Below are positions 7,992 to 16,112 of a DNA stretch of 64,000 nucleotides, one piece after another. A program made the translations under genes and the position numbers. This DNA comes from AC-56 sp963702195 (GTDB lineage Bacteria > Actinomycetota > Thermoleophilia > Solirubrobacterales > 70-9), in assembly GCA_963702195.1 (NCBI GenBank), contig OY969725.1, positions 2,976,001 to 3,040,000 on the forward strand, written 5' to 3'. Position 1 is the stretch's first letter. Each line of letters begins with the position of its first letter. The notes beneath the pieces are model-generated. The model made no database searches. It was given only the letters and a program-made list of their open reading frames with translations, and had not been told where the DNA came from.

Positions 7992-8642
7992 ATGCTTGGG
8001 ACCCGCCGTCGCCGAGCCTTGATCGTTCTCACTGGAGTTACTGCCGCAGGAGCTGCCGTCGCCGTGATCATGGCGGCGACCTCGTCAGGGACCAGCGGCG
8101 GCGGACCTACGAAGAAGACCTACTTTTCAGCATTCGGGGTCCGTGCCTCGGGCGCTTCTGCGAAGGCCCTAGCTCAATCCACGCCCCCGCAAGCCACGAC
8201 TCCTCCAGCGCAGGCTCGGCGGGCTCGCCGCCAAGCAAGAAAGCAGCCGCCCCTCCACGGTCACCCAGGCGCTCCCCAACCCGGCAAGATCCTCAGTCAT
8301 ACCCAAACGGACGGCTTCTTCTCGACGGTAGTCCTGTGGCCGTTAAGGAATCAGTGGCAGACGTCTGATCGTCGCCGCTTTACCGCGGTGGACGCTGGGA
8401 GCGACGCGAGTAGCCACTCGACCGGCCTGTTCGGCATTTATCGCCACAACTACCTACGGGTCAAGGAGAGGGCCAAGACCGTGAAAGTGCCGAGGGCGGG
8501 GACGCTCAAGATCACGAAGGCACCGCTCGGTCGAAGTGTTGAGAGCTGGGCTCAGAGGCGCGGCAACATCCAGTTCACGAGCAAGAACGGGGTCACTGGG
8601 ACCCTGCACCTGAAGGATGACACCGTCACGCTGAATCCTTGA
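7992..8642 (+). CDS. Putative membrane-anchored/secreted protein, paralogue of the gene at 7332
   Basis: ATG at 7992 gives MLGTRRRRALIVLTGVTAAGAAVAVIMAA, a basic start and a membrane anchor or signal without the lipobox of its partner; GTG at 7950 would add 14 residues. A Pro/Ala/Arg-rich linker follows. The C-terminal ~45 residues (TLKITKAPLGRSVESWAQ, then RGNIQFTSKNGVTGTLHLKDD) match the divergent lipoprotein at 7332-7913. The two paralogues thus share an extracellular C-terminal module but differ in anchoring. Function unknown. The stop is followed within ~20 bp by the intact dispersed palindrome. Confidence 0.72.
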   Translation: MLGTRRRRALIVLTGVTAAGAAVAVIMAATSSGTSGGGPTKKTYFSAFGVRASGASAKALAQSTPPQATTPPAQARRARRQARKQPPLHGHPGAPQPGKILSHTQTDGFFSTVVLWPLRNQWQTSDRRRFTAVDAGSDASSHSTGLFGIYRHNYLRVKERAKTVKVPRAGTLKITKAPLGRSVESWAQRRGNIQFTSKNGVTGTLHLKDDTVTLNP

Positions 8643-8662
8643 AAGCGCTGAGGCTCCGACCG

Positions 8663-8688
8663 CTTCTGCTTTGCGCGAAAAGCAGAAG
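8663..8688 (+). repeat. Intact copy of the dispersed 26-bp palindrome
   Basis: Arms CTTCTGCTTT and AAAGCAGAAG are perfect inverted repeats around a GCGCGA loop. The copy sits just after the stop of the gene ending at 8642. A near-identical copy is at 63136-63161, halves flank the IS30 element, and a half copy is at 9456-9468. Confidence 0.7.
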
Positions 8689-8820
8689 TCAGCTCGGCTA
8701 CGCATCGACGCACTCCACCGCACTGCCTCCGATGCTTGACATGGAGAAGGGCGGTGGTACGGTCGCGAGCCTCAAGGATGAACGCGCCCAGAGGGGGCCG
8801 CCTGGGAAGGAGCGACAAGG

Positions 8821-9447
8821 ATGTCTGTCCCACGGATTCGGGTTGCCGTGATCGCCGGATGCATCGCGGTCTCCTCGCTCGCCGTCGCGGGCTGCGGCGG
8901 CGGGAGCAGCAGTAGCACCGCGGGCGCCAGCGGAGCCAGCGGAGCCTCCGGCACTGCGCAGGTCAGCGCGGCCGACTTCATGGCCTCGGTGTGCCCGGCC
9001 TTGGTCGGCCTCCAATCGACGGTTACGAAGCAGGAGGCGGCTTTCCAGCAGGCGATAAATGGCGGGACGGATCCGGTTGCGGGCAAGAAGCAAGTGGAGA
9101 CATTGACCTCCAAGCTGACGAGTACGATCCAGCAGTTCGCGACCACGATCAAGGCCGCCGGGACCCCGGATGTGCCCAACGGCGACCAGCTCAAATTGCA
9201 GCTGGACGCGTACCTCGCTCAGTACACGGCGCTACTCCAACAGGCTGAGAGCCAGGCGCACGGATTGCCGACGAGCTCTCTCCAGGCATTGAACTCGGCG
9301 GCGGAGAGCCTCGCCCGCAACTTCCAGCAGAAGCGCGCGGAACTCAAGCCGCCCGACCTCACCAGCAACAGTCCTGAGCTCAAGCAGGCAGCCGAGCAGA
9401 CCCCCTCCTGCCAGCCGCTATTTCAGGGTGGTGCAGCGACCGGTTGA
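8821..9447 (+). CDS. Putative lipoprotein, helical, unknown function
   Basis: The ATG at 8821 follows GAAGGAGCGACAAGG. The product is 208 residues: signal peptide with lipobox LAVAGC, a Gly/Ser/Ala-rich linker (three ASG repeats), then a mostly helical domain (VCPALVGLQSTVTKQ, LTSKLTSTIQQFATTIKAAG) ending in a Cys-containing tail. The pattern resembles actinobacterial hypothetical lipoproteins of unknown role. It is a single gene with its own short upstream region. Confidence 0.83.
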   Translation: MSVPRIRVAVIAGCIAVSSLAVAGCGGGSSSSTAGASGASGASGTAQVSAADFMASVCPALVGLQSTVTKQEAAFQQAINGGTDPVAGKKQVETLTSKLTSTIQQFATTIKAAGTPDVPNGDQLKLQLDAYLAQYTALLQQAESQAHGLPTSSLQALNSAAESLARNFQQKRAELKPPDLTSNSPELKQAAEQTPSCQPLFQGGAATG

Positions 9448-9613
9448 GGCCGCACGTGAAAGCAGAAGTCTCGGCGGACACAGACATGGCCAGGTTGCGG
9501 GACATGGCTTTGGCCCCACCCAGCTGATGAGCGGCTAGGCCGCTGAGCGGCTAGGCTGGCTCCGCCGCTGGCGTGGACGCGGCACCAGACCCCAAGTCAG
9601 AGAGGTAGTGAAT
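9448..9613. other. Intergenic, half copy of the palindrome and a short direct repeat
   Basis: GTGAAAGCAGAAG at 9456-9468 is the right half of the dispersed palindrome. GAGCGGCTAGGC occurs twice (around 9530 and 9545). No coding potential seen. Confidence 0.5.
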
Positions 9614-11017
9614 ATGGGCAGGGAGAGCCTCGGCTCGTCGACTGACGTGAGATTGCCGCGTGGGCTGCGAAGGACGAGGTCGGTGGTGCTGCTCGCAGCG
9701 GCGCTCACCCTGCTCGCCGTGCTGGTGCCCGTCTCCGCCCTCGCTGTATGGAGCTCGCCAAGGACGCTGACGGTCCCGAGCGAGCAGGCCGGTCTTCCCA
9801 CGGTCGCCTCCGATCAGCAGGGCAACGTCGTCGCCGCGTGGTACGCCACCGGCGGCTCGGATCGGGTCATCGCCCGGTTGAGCGACGATCGCGGTCGCAG
9901 CTGGGGCCCGCGGCAGAGCCTGGGTGCGGCGCTCGTATCCCAGGGCGGCTCTCGCCCGGCGCTGATTCGCGCCGCGGTGAGCAGCAACGGGAGGGCCACC
10001 GTCGTCTGGCAGCGGACGGGCGGCACGCACGTGCGGGCCGTGGAGGCGCAGGCGCCGTCCGGCGGAAGCTTCGGATCAGCTCGCCCGGTCTCGGATGCCG
10101 GGAACGATGCGTTCTATCCCGACGTGGCCACGGCGGGGAACGAGGCCGTCGTCACTTTCGTGACCCCCACCGCGGTCCAGCGGACCGTGATCTCACCCCA
10201 CGGGAGGGTGGGCGCACCGCAGACCGTGGCCCAGGGAAGCAGCCCGGACCTGCCGGTGGTTGCCGCCGATCCGCGCGGTGACTTCTTCTTCGCCTGGATC
10301 GAGAACACGAACACGATCCCGCCACAGCAGCCGCTCGTGGTCGCGCGTGAAAGCGCGGGTGGTCGGATCAGCGCCCCGCGGAGCCTGACCGCGGACGGGT
10401 CCGACCTGCCCCAGGTGGTCCTCTCGGACGACCGTCGAGCGACGGTCGTGTGGGAGCAGACGAACGGCGGTGACCCGGCGGCCATGGTCATGGCGAACAC
10501 GGCCGCGTGGGGCCACAGCTTCGGCCAGGCGCAGCAGCTCTCCAAGACCGGCGAGCTGTCCATTCTTGGCGGCGGAGCGGCCGGCTCACGTGGAGTGGGC
10601 GTCGACTCCCGAGGCCGGGTCAGCGCGGCCTGGGTCGAGGTGCCGGTGCCCGGCCCCCCCGGGCAGAGCCGCGTGCGCGTCGCCACGAGCCGCCCGAGCG
10701 GCGATTTCGGCGTTCCCAGCACCGTGCAGACGGCCAATGACCCGTACACCTACGAGCGGCCCGCGATCGCGGTCTCCGATCGGGGGGCGATGCTCGTCAC
10801 CTGGACCCGCTACGCATCCTCCGGCCAGGTTTGGGGCTCGTCGGCTCCAGGCCCGCGGCAGTTCCGCGGGCCGGTCAGGCTCTCGGGCCTCACCGGCGAT
10901 TCCAGCGCGGTCGCGCCGACCACGGTGAACGGCGACGGCGTCGCGGTCTGGGGGCTCGGCCAGAGCACCGGCGCGGTTCAAGCCGTGCGCTTCGTCCCCA
11001 GGGCCCCCGGCAGCTAG
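9614..11017 (+). CDS. Secreted beta-propeller-like (sialidase/BNR-type fold) protein
   Basis: ATG at 9614 lies 8 bp after AGAGAGG; GTG at 9608 is an alternative. The product begins with a basic region and signal peptide (VVLLAAALTLLAVLVPVSALA). The mature part repeats a unit of the form D..GNVVAAWYA..G / RVIARLSDDRGRSWG / NGRATVVWQ several times, the periodic pattern of six-bladed sialidase-like propellers (Asp-box SDDRGRSWG). No catalytic sialidase residues could be assigned, so it may be a carbohydrate- or protein-binding propeller. Convergent with the TetR gene. Confidence 0.8.
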   Translation: MGRESLGSSTDVRLPRGLRRTRSVVLLAAALTLLAVLVPVSALAVWSSPRTLTVPSEQAGLPTVASDQQGNVVAAWYATGGSDRVIARLSDDRGRSWGPRQSLGAALVSQGGSRPALIRAAVSSNGRATVVWQRTGGTHVRAVEAQAPSGGSFGSARPVSDAGNDAFYPDVATAGNEAVVTFVTPTAVQRTVISPHGRVGAPQTVAQGSSPDLPVVAADPRGDFFFAWIENTNTIPPQQPLVVARESAGGRISAPRSLTADGSDLPQVVLSDDRRATVVWEQTNGGDPAAMVMANTAAWGHSFGQAQQLSKTGELSILGGGAAGSRGVGVDSRGRVSAAWVEVPVPGPPGQSRVRVATSRPSGDFGVPSTVQTANDPYTYERPAIAVSDRGAMLVTWTRYASSGQVWGSSAPGPRQFRGPVRLSGLTGDSSAVAPTTVNGDGVAVWGLGQSTGAVQAVRFVPRAPGS

Positions 11018-11046
11018 CGCGGGTCGTGCGGAGTTGCTCGGCCGCC

Positions 11047-11703
11047 TCAGTGGGCGCTCGAGCACAGCGTGTCGGCGGCGAGCGCGAGGAGCTCCTCGCG
11101 GAGGAGCGCCTCGAGGCGATGCACGCGGCCCTCGCGGACTTCGAGCGCGACGATCTCCGTGATCCCGAGGACCAGTAGCCGCGAGGCCATCCGGCGGACG
11201 GGCGGCAGGCTCGAGTCCGCCTTGCGGGCGCGGGCTGCGAGCTCGTCGAAGATCAGCTCGAAGCGCTTGAACTGGTTGTCGCGCTGGGCCCAGGCGCGCG
11301 GACCGGCGGAGGGAAGCTCGACCAGGTAGGCACGGCTGAACTCCGGCCGGTCCTGCCAGAAGCGCAGATAGGCACCCATGCCCTTGCCGAGCGCCTGCCT
11401 CCAGTCCGGCTCGGAGCCGAAGGCGTAGAGATCGTCCAGGAACTCCGTCGCGAGCTCGTCGCAGAGCGCGAGGAAGCAGTCGAGCTTGTCCTCGAACAGC
11501 GCGTAGAAGCCGTTGCGGGAGACGCGCGCCGTGGCGACCACCTTGGGGACGGTGGTGGCCGCGTAGCCCTCCTCGCCCACGCACTGCAGCATCGCCTGGA
11601 GCAGGCGCTCCCGCTGGGAGGCGCGAACCTCCTCCACGCTCAGGCTGTGCCTGCCGCGCGGCAGGGGCTCGCCGCGCCAGCGCGTGGCGGCCCGGGAGCT
11701 CAT
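11047..11703 (-). CDS. TetR-family transcriptional regulator
   Basis: The 218-residue product has an N-terminal TetR helix-turn-helix (RERLLQAMLQCVGEEGYAATTVPKVVATARVSRNGFYALFEDKLDCFLAL) and a helical ligand-binding C-terminal domain. ATG at 11703 overlaps the stop of the upstream glycosidase gene (ATGA), which places it in an operon with that gene and makes local regulation likely. A longer open frame to 12120 is antisense-like and not used. Ligand unknown. Confidence 0.9.
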   Translation of the reverse strand: MSSRAATRWRGEPLPRGRHSLSVEEVRASQRERLLQAMLQCVGEEGYAATTVPKVVATARVSRNGFYALFEDKLDCFLALCDELATEFLDDLYAFGSEPDWRQALGKGMGAYLRFWQDRPEFSRAYLVELPSAGPRAWAQRDNQFKRFELIFDELAARARKADSSLPPVRRMASRLLVLGITEIVALEVREGRVHRLEALLREELLALAADTLCSSAH

Positions 11704-14366
11704 CGAGCGACCACCGCCCAATCGGCGGCGTGCCCCGCCCGGCCCCGCAGCGTGAACCTCACGATCCCGTGCTGGACTCGCTTCGCGACCCGAGTCCCGT
11801 CCGCGTACGCGACGATCCTCCTCCCGGTCGAGCCCGGCGGCCGTGCGACCCGCATCCGCACAGCGGCCGTCGCCCGCGGCTTGACGTAACCGCGGATCAG
11901 CCCCGGCTTTCGTTGAACGCCAACGTCGGGAAGGCGGAGCGAGAAGCGGCGCATGGGGAAGTGCGGCGTCACCGTGTAGCCGCGCGCGTCGGGCTCGATC
12001 CCCGCGAGCTTGATCGCGTCGAAGAGCGACCACGCCGGCTGGTGCATGATCTGCGTGTCGTAGTTGGTGCTGAGGCCAACCCCGCACTCCTCGGAGTTCG
12101 TCGAGTACCAGGACCGGCACGCATCGTCGATCGAGATGATCCCGTCCCAGTGGTTCGGGTACACGGTGGCGTGCTGCGCCAGGGTGTTCCGCTCGAGCTC
12201 GCTGAAGGCGTACCGCTTGGCCTTGGGAACGACGCCGTCAAGCCGGCCCAGCGCCCAGGTCAGCCAGCCGTTGACGGCGAACCAGCTTCCGCCCACGTAC
12301 ACCGCGTGGTTGTCCCCCACCCCCAGGTTCTGGCCCAGGCTCGTCTCGCGGACCCCGGGGTCGTTCGCCGCGGGTGATTGCGAGGAGCCGATCCGCGACG
12401 GCCCGCCGGGCGCGCCGATGCCGGTCAGAAATCGCCTGATGTTGCGGACCAGCTCGGCCGCCTGGGGCTTCGACGGCGCCCCGGCGAGGATCGCCCACGG
12501 CTGCGGCTCGCCGAAGATGACCCCGCGGCCGAGCTGCATCGGGCCCGAGTAGCCCCGGGCGTACCAGCCGCTCGGCACCCACTGGCTGCGCGTCACCGAA
12601 AGCAGCCCACGTCCCAGCGAGCGGAGCCGGCCGGCGAACGCATCGTCGCCGCGGAGGCGGGCGAGCTCGGCGAGGCGGGGATAGATGTAGGCCGCCTGGG
12701 CGACCACGAGGTTCGACTCGCTCATCTTCAGGAACGCGGTCGAAAAATCGGACCAGTCCCCGGTGGTGCCGCTCAGGTACTCGCCGTGCGGGCCGCGCAG
12801 GGACTCCTGGTGGTCGACCGCCTCCTTGAGGTGCTGCCACAGGGTCGCGGAGCCCCCGTCCGCCCAGGGAACCTTCTGGTTGAAGAACCCGGTGTCGCGT
12901 GTGGCAAGGCCGTACTCGGCCGCGGTCAGGAGCAGCCAGAGATCCAGGTCGTCGGCGGTGCCAAGGTCGAGGGGCTGGCAGTCGGAGATCCGCGCGTACG
13001 GAATCTGGCCGCCGACCCTGGGCTGCTCGGCGGCGGAGTAGAGGAGCACCTCGCGGGCGAGGTACGGATCCGAGTAGATCATCGGGAGCGCGTGCTGGAG
13101 CGGGTCGCGATAGGCGCCCTGGAAGTCGAGGTCGTACTGGTAGTAGCCGCCCTGGCTCAGGATGTGGTGGCCGGCGCAGTTCTCGTAAGTGGCGTCAGAG
13201 CGGACCATGTACGCGTCCCACTGAAGCTCGCGGGAGAGCCAGGTCCGCGAGCCGCCGAGACTCGCCTGCGGGACCGACCGCGCCCAGCGTGAGGCCGAGG
13301 CCGCATACGGGTTCGGGCTCTTGCGGTAGCTGCGGACCAGCGCCGGAACCTGCGCGCCCTTCGCCATCCCGTACGCGTAGCGCAGCGTCACGCTCTGGCC
13401 GGGGCGCAGCCGGACCGGGGAGCGGAAGAAGAAGCCCGTGTGTCCGACGTTGCCGTCGGGAACCGGGCCGGCGATCGACCCCGACAGGCGATCCCCCTTG
13501 ACCTCGGTCGGCGCCGAGCGGCCGCCCGAGCCGAAGAACCTCGACGCGCTGGTGTCGAAGCCGCGAACCGGCCCCTGCACGGCGCTCGCGAAGGTCGTCA
13601 GCGGTGAAGCGTTCTGGGGTCCCGGCAGCTGCCGCACCGAGAGGGTCCGCATCTTCGAGTCGTACTTGGGGGTCTCGAGGCCCGGATGGGTGTGGCCTCC
13701 CGGGAAGTACGGGTTGACGTCCCAGTACTCGAACCAGGAGACCCGCTTGGCGTGCCGGGTCGAGTTGCGGAGGACCACGTCGTGCAGCAGCAGGGGGTCG
13801 TCTCCGAAGGGCGCGTAGACGCGGGAGGAGACGTCGATCCCCTTGACCGCCGTCCGGGTGCGGAAGTAGCCGAGGCCGAAGTCGCGCTGCACGCGCTGGC
13901 CGCGCGCGCGGTCGTCGTAGAGCGTCGCGCCAACCTTGCCGTCGACGTTGAGGTATCCGTAGCCGCCGGCGTAATGATGCGACGCGGGCTCGGCGTAGTT
14001 GGCCCACTGGTAGAGGTTGTCCATCGACCACAGCTGGGTGTAGCCGTGGTTGAACGCGTCGGCCACCACGTGGTCGTTGCCGAGCTGGTGCCACGCGTCG
14101 CGGCTGCCGTCGAGCTCCTCCTGGGCCGCCTGCGGCGCGGTCTCCTCGTCGATCTTGTAGCGGTACCGGGGAAGGCCACGCCCGTCGCCGCCCCAGCGAC
14201 CGAAGGTGCCGCTCCCATGCGATGAATCCACGTCGACCCGCGCGTGGTTTCGTGAGAGCGGCGCCGGACCGGCGGCGGCCGCCTGCCCCGGCGGGCCCGC
14301 GCCGACCACGAGCGTCGCGCCGGCGATCGCCACCGCGGCGGCCATCCATCTCGCACTAAGAGACAT
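11700..14366 (-). CDS. Secreted glycoside hydrolase, GH94-like (alpha/alpha-barrel)
   Basis: The 888-residue product has an N-terminal signal peptide (ARWMAAAVAIAGATLVVGAG...AAA). The N-terminal half is a beta-rich domain of the type preceding GH94/GH15-like barrels. The second half contains YYQYDLDFQGAYRDPLQHAL with PYLAREVLLYSAAEQ, and GTTGDWSDF, which recall the RD..Q and DWND motifs of cellobiose-phosphorylase/GH94 enzymes; the Asp of GDWSD may be the acid. A C-terminal small beta domain ends the protein. True GH94 enzymes are usually cytoplasmic phosphorylases; export suggests a hydrolase, which is inference. Followed by a TetR gene with ATGA overlap and divergent from an M28-like gene. 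Confidence 0.75.
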   Translation of the reverse strand: MSLSARWMAAAVAIAGATLVVGAGPPGQAAAAGPAPLSRNHARVDVDSSHGSGTFGRWGGDGRGLPRYRYKIDEETAPQAAQEELDGSRDAWHQLGNDHVVADAFNHGYTQLWSMDNLYQWANYAEPASHHYAGGYGYLNVDGKVGATLYDDRARGQRVQRDFGLGYFRTRTAVKGIDVSSRVYAPFGDDPLLLHDVVLRNSTRHAKRVSWFEYWDVNPYFPGGHTHPGLETPKYDSKMRTLSVRQLPGPQNASPLTTFASAVQGPVRGFDTSASRFFGSGGRSAPTEVKGDRLSGSIAGPVPDGNVGHTGFFFRSPVRLRPGQSVTLRYAYGMAKGAQVPALVRSYRKSPNPYAASASRWARSVPQASLGGSRTWLSRELQWDAYMVRSDATYENCAGHHILSQGGYYQYDLDFQGAYRDPLQHALPMIYSDPYLAREVLLYSAAEQPRVGGQIPYARISDCQPLDLGTADDLDLWLLLTAAEYGLATRDTGFFNQKVPWADGGSATLWQHLKEAVDHQESLRGPHGEYLSGTTGDWSDFSTAFLKMSESNLVVAQAAYIYPRLAELARLRGDDAFAGRLRSLGRGLLSVTRSQWVPSGWYARGYSGPMQLGRGVIFGEPQPWAILAGAPSKPQAAELVRNIRRFLTGIGAPGGPSRIGSSQSPAANDPGVRETSLGQNLGVGDNHAVYVGGSWFAVNGWLTWALGRLDGVVPKAKRYAFSELERNTLAQHATVYPNHWDGIISIDDACRSWYSTNSEECGVGLSTNYDTQIMHQPAWSLFDAIKLAGIEPDARGYTVTPHFPMRRFSLRLPDVGVQRKPGLIRGYVKPRATAAVRMRVARPPGSTGRRIVAYADGTRVAKRVQHGIVRFTLRGRAGHAADWAVVAR

Positions 14367-14432
14367 CGGTGTCCTCCATTACCCGGCCGCGAGGCTAACG
14401 CACCTGAGACGCTTTCGCAAGGCTGAGGACTC

Positions 14433-16112
14433 GTGTGCCAGTGCAGCACGCGCGGCGAGCGGTCTGTTATAAAGACGTGCGTGTCTCTCTACGGAGGAGA
14501 GCGGCCGCCGCGGTGGCGAGCGCGATACGGCGTTGCGCTCTGCTGCCTCATCGCGGGGCTCGCGCTGCCAGCCGGTGCCGCGGCCGCACCCTGCCCTGCG
14601 ACTCCGCCGCCCCACGCACTCCCGAGCGCCGCCAAGCTGAAGCGCCAGAACGAATTCCTGGGCCGGCTCGGTGCGCGGCCCACCGGCAGCCGGGCGCAGG
14701 ACCGCTACATCGGCTGGATCCGGCGCCACCTCGACCGCATCCGTGGCGTGCGGCAGCGGCAGCTTCGCTTCCCGATCCGCCGGTGGAGGTCGCGCAAGAC
14801 CACGCTCGTCATGGACGCGGGCGGACGGAGCCTGCGTCTTCCGGTCGCGGGGCCGGTGCCCTACTCCAAGCCCACCGGCAGCCGGGGCGCGCGAGCGCCG
14901 CTGGCGCTCGTCCCCGACGACCAGCGGATCACCCCGGCGAACGCCGCAGGCAAGATCGTGGTTCGCCCGGCGCCGGCGGGAAGCGTGCCGACGGCGGCCT
15001 TCCTGGCGCCCGTGATCAGCTGGACCAGCTACGACCCCGATCACCAGGTCGACCCCACGAGCAACTTCTACGGGGACTTCATCAACTACAACGCGCGGGT
15101 TGCGGACCTGCGGGACGCGGCCACCGCGGGGGCGAAGGGAATCCTGTTCGTAAAGGACGAGCCACGGCGCCAGCTCCGCGGCCACTACGAGCCCTACGAG
15201 GGAACGGCGTGGAAGGTTCCGGGGGCCTTCCTCGGCGTCGATGAAGCCGCGAAGATCGAGCGGACGCTGTCCCAGGGCAAGCGGCCGACCGCGCGGCTGG
15301 CGGTCCAGGCCCGGTTCAAGCACGTCGTGACGCCGTCGGTCCTCGCGACGATCCCGGGGCGCAGTCCCAAGCGATTGGTGATCGACAGCCACACGGACGG
15401 GACCAACGCCGTGGAGGACAACGGGCCGATCGCGATGGTGGCCATGGCCCGCTACCTGGCATCGCTGCCGATTCGGTGCCGGCCGCGCACCGTCGAGCTC
15501 GCCTTCTCGACCGCCCACTTCTACCAGCGAGTCGCGGACCCGGACGTTCGCGACGGCGGCGCCGAGCAGCTCGCCGAGCGCCTGGACCACGCCTACGACC
15601 GCGGCACGGTCTCCGCAGTGCTCGTGCTCGAGCACCTGGGTGCGATCGACTACGAGGCCCGGCCGCGGCCGGGCGGCAAGCCGGGGGACGTCCTCCGGCA
15701 GGCTGGCATGCGCGCGATCCAGTTCATCGGCGTGACTTCGAGCCCCCAGCTCGTCTCCACGGTCGATTCGGTCGTGCGGGCCTACGACATGAAGCGCACG
15801 ATCCTCCTGCAGGGCGCCGACGCCCCGGGCACGACGACCCCGGCGCATTGCAGCTTCGGTGGCGAGGGGACGCCCTTCAACCAGCACCTGCTCCCTACGA
15901 TCGGGGTCATCGCGGCTCCCCAGACCCTGTATGACCCGGCCTTTGGCGTCCGAGGCATCGATTTCGGTGTCATGCGCTCGGAGACGCGCGGGTTCACCGA
16001 GCTCGTCAACCGGCTCGGGACGATGCGCCAGGGCGCGATCGCCGGCGACGTGGCGTTGGAGCGCGCACAGCGCGCGACGGGCGGGGCGCAGCCCTGCCCG
16101 GAGGCGAACTGA
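14433..16112 (+). CDS. Secreted M28-peptidase-like protein, possibly inactive
   Basis: GTG at 14433 is given as the start; GTG at 14481 is an equally possible start. A signal peptide follows (VALCCLIAGLALPAGAAAA). Residues ~190-290 look like a PA-type insert, then LVIDSHTDGTNAVEDNGPIAMVAMARYLA resembles the HxD and D-N-G metal-binding stretch of M28 aminopeptidases. The usual Glu-Glu pair after this is not seen (ELAFSTAHFYQR instead), so metal binding or catalysis may be altered. The stop overlaps the next start (TGATG), coupling it to the esterase gene. The substrate is unknown. Confidence 0.72.
   Translation: MCQCSTRGERSVIKTCVSLYGGERPPRWRARYGVALCCLIAGLALPAGAAAAPCPATPPPHALPSAAKLKRQNEFLGRLGARPTGSRAQDRYIGWIRRHLDRIRGVRQRQLRFPIRRWRSRKTTLVMDAGGRSLRLPVAGPVPYSKPTGSRGARAPLALVPDDQRITPANAAGKIVVRPAPAGSVPTAAFLAPVISWTSYDPDHQVDPTSNFYGDFINYNARVADLRDAATAGAKGILFVKDEPRRQLRGHYEPYEGTAWKVPGAFLGVDEAAKIERTLSQGKRPTARLAVQARFKHVVTPSVLATIPGRSPKRLVIDSHTDGTNAVEDNGPIAMVAMARYLASLPIRCRPRTVELAFSTAHFYQRVADPDVRDGGAEQLAERLDHAYDRGTVSAVLVLEHLGAIDYEARPRPGGKPGDVLRQAGMRAIQFIGVTSSPQLVSTVDSVVRAYDMKRTILLQGADAPGTTTPAHCSFGGEGTPFNQHLLPTIGVIAAPQTLYDPAFGVRGIDFGVMRSETRGFTELVNRLGTMRQGAIAGDVALERAQRATGGAQPCPEAN

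Noticed and set aside
9525..9560. Short direct repeat GAGCGGCTAGGC as a possible attachment site
   Set aside because: Only two adjacent copies, no integrase or tRNA nearby.
12378..13292. Plus-strand open frame of 304 aa opposite the GH94-like gene
   Set aside because: Composition and position are those of a shadow; the opposite strand codes for a complete enzyme.
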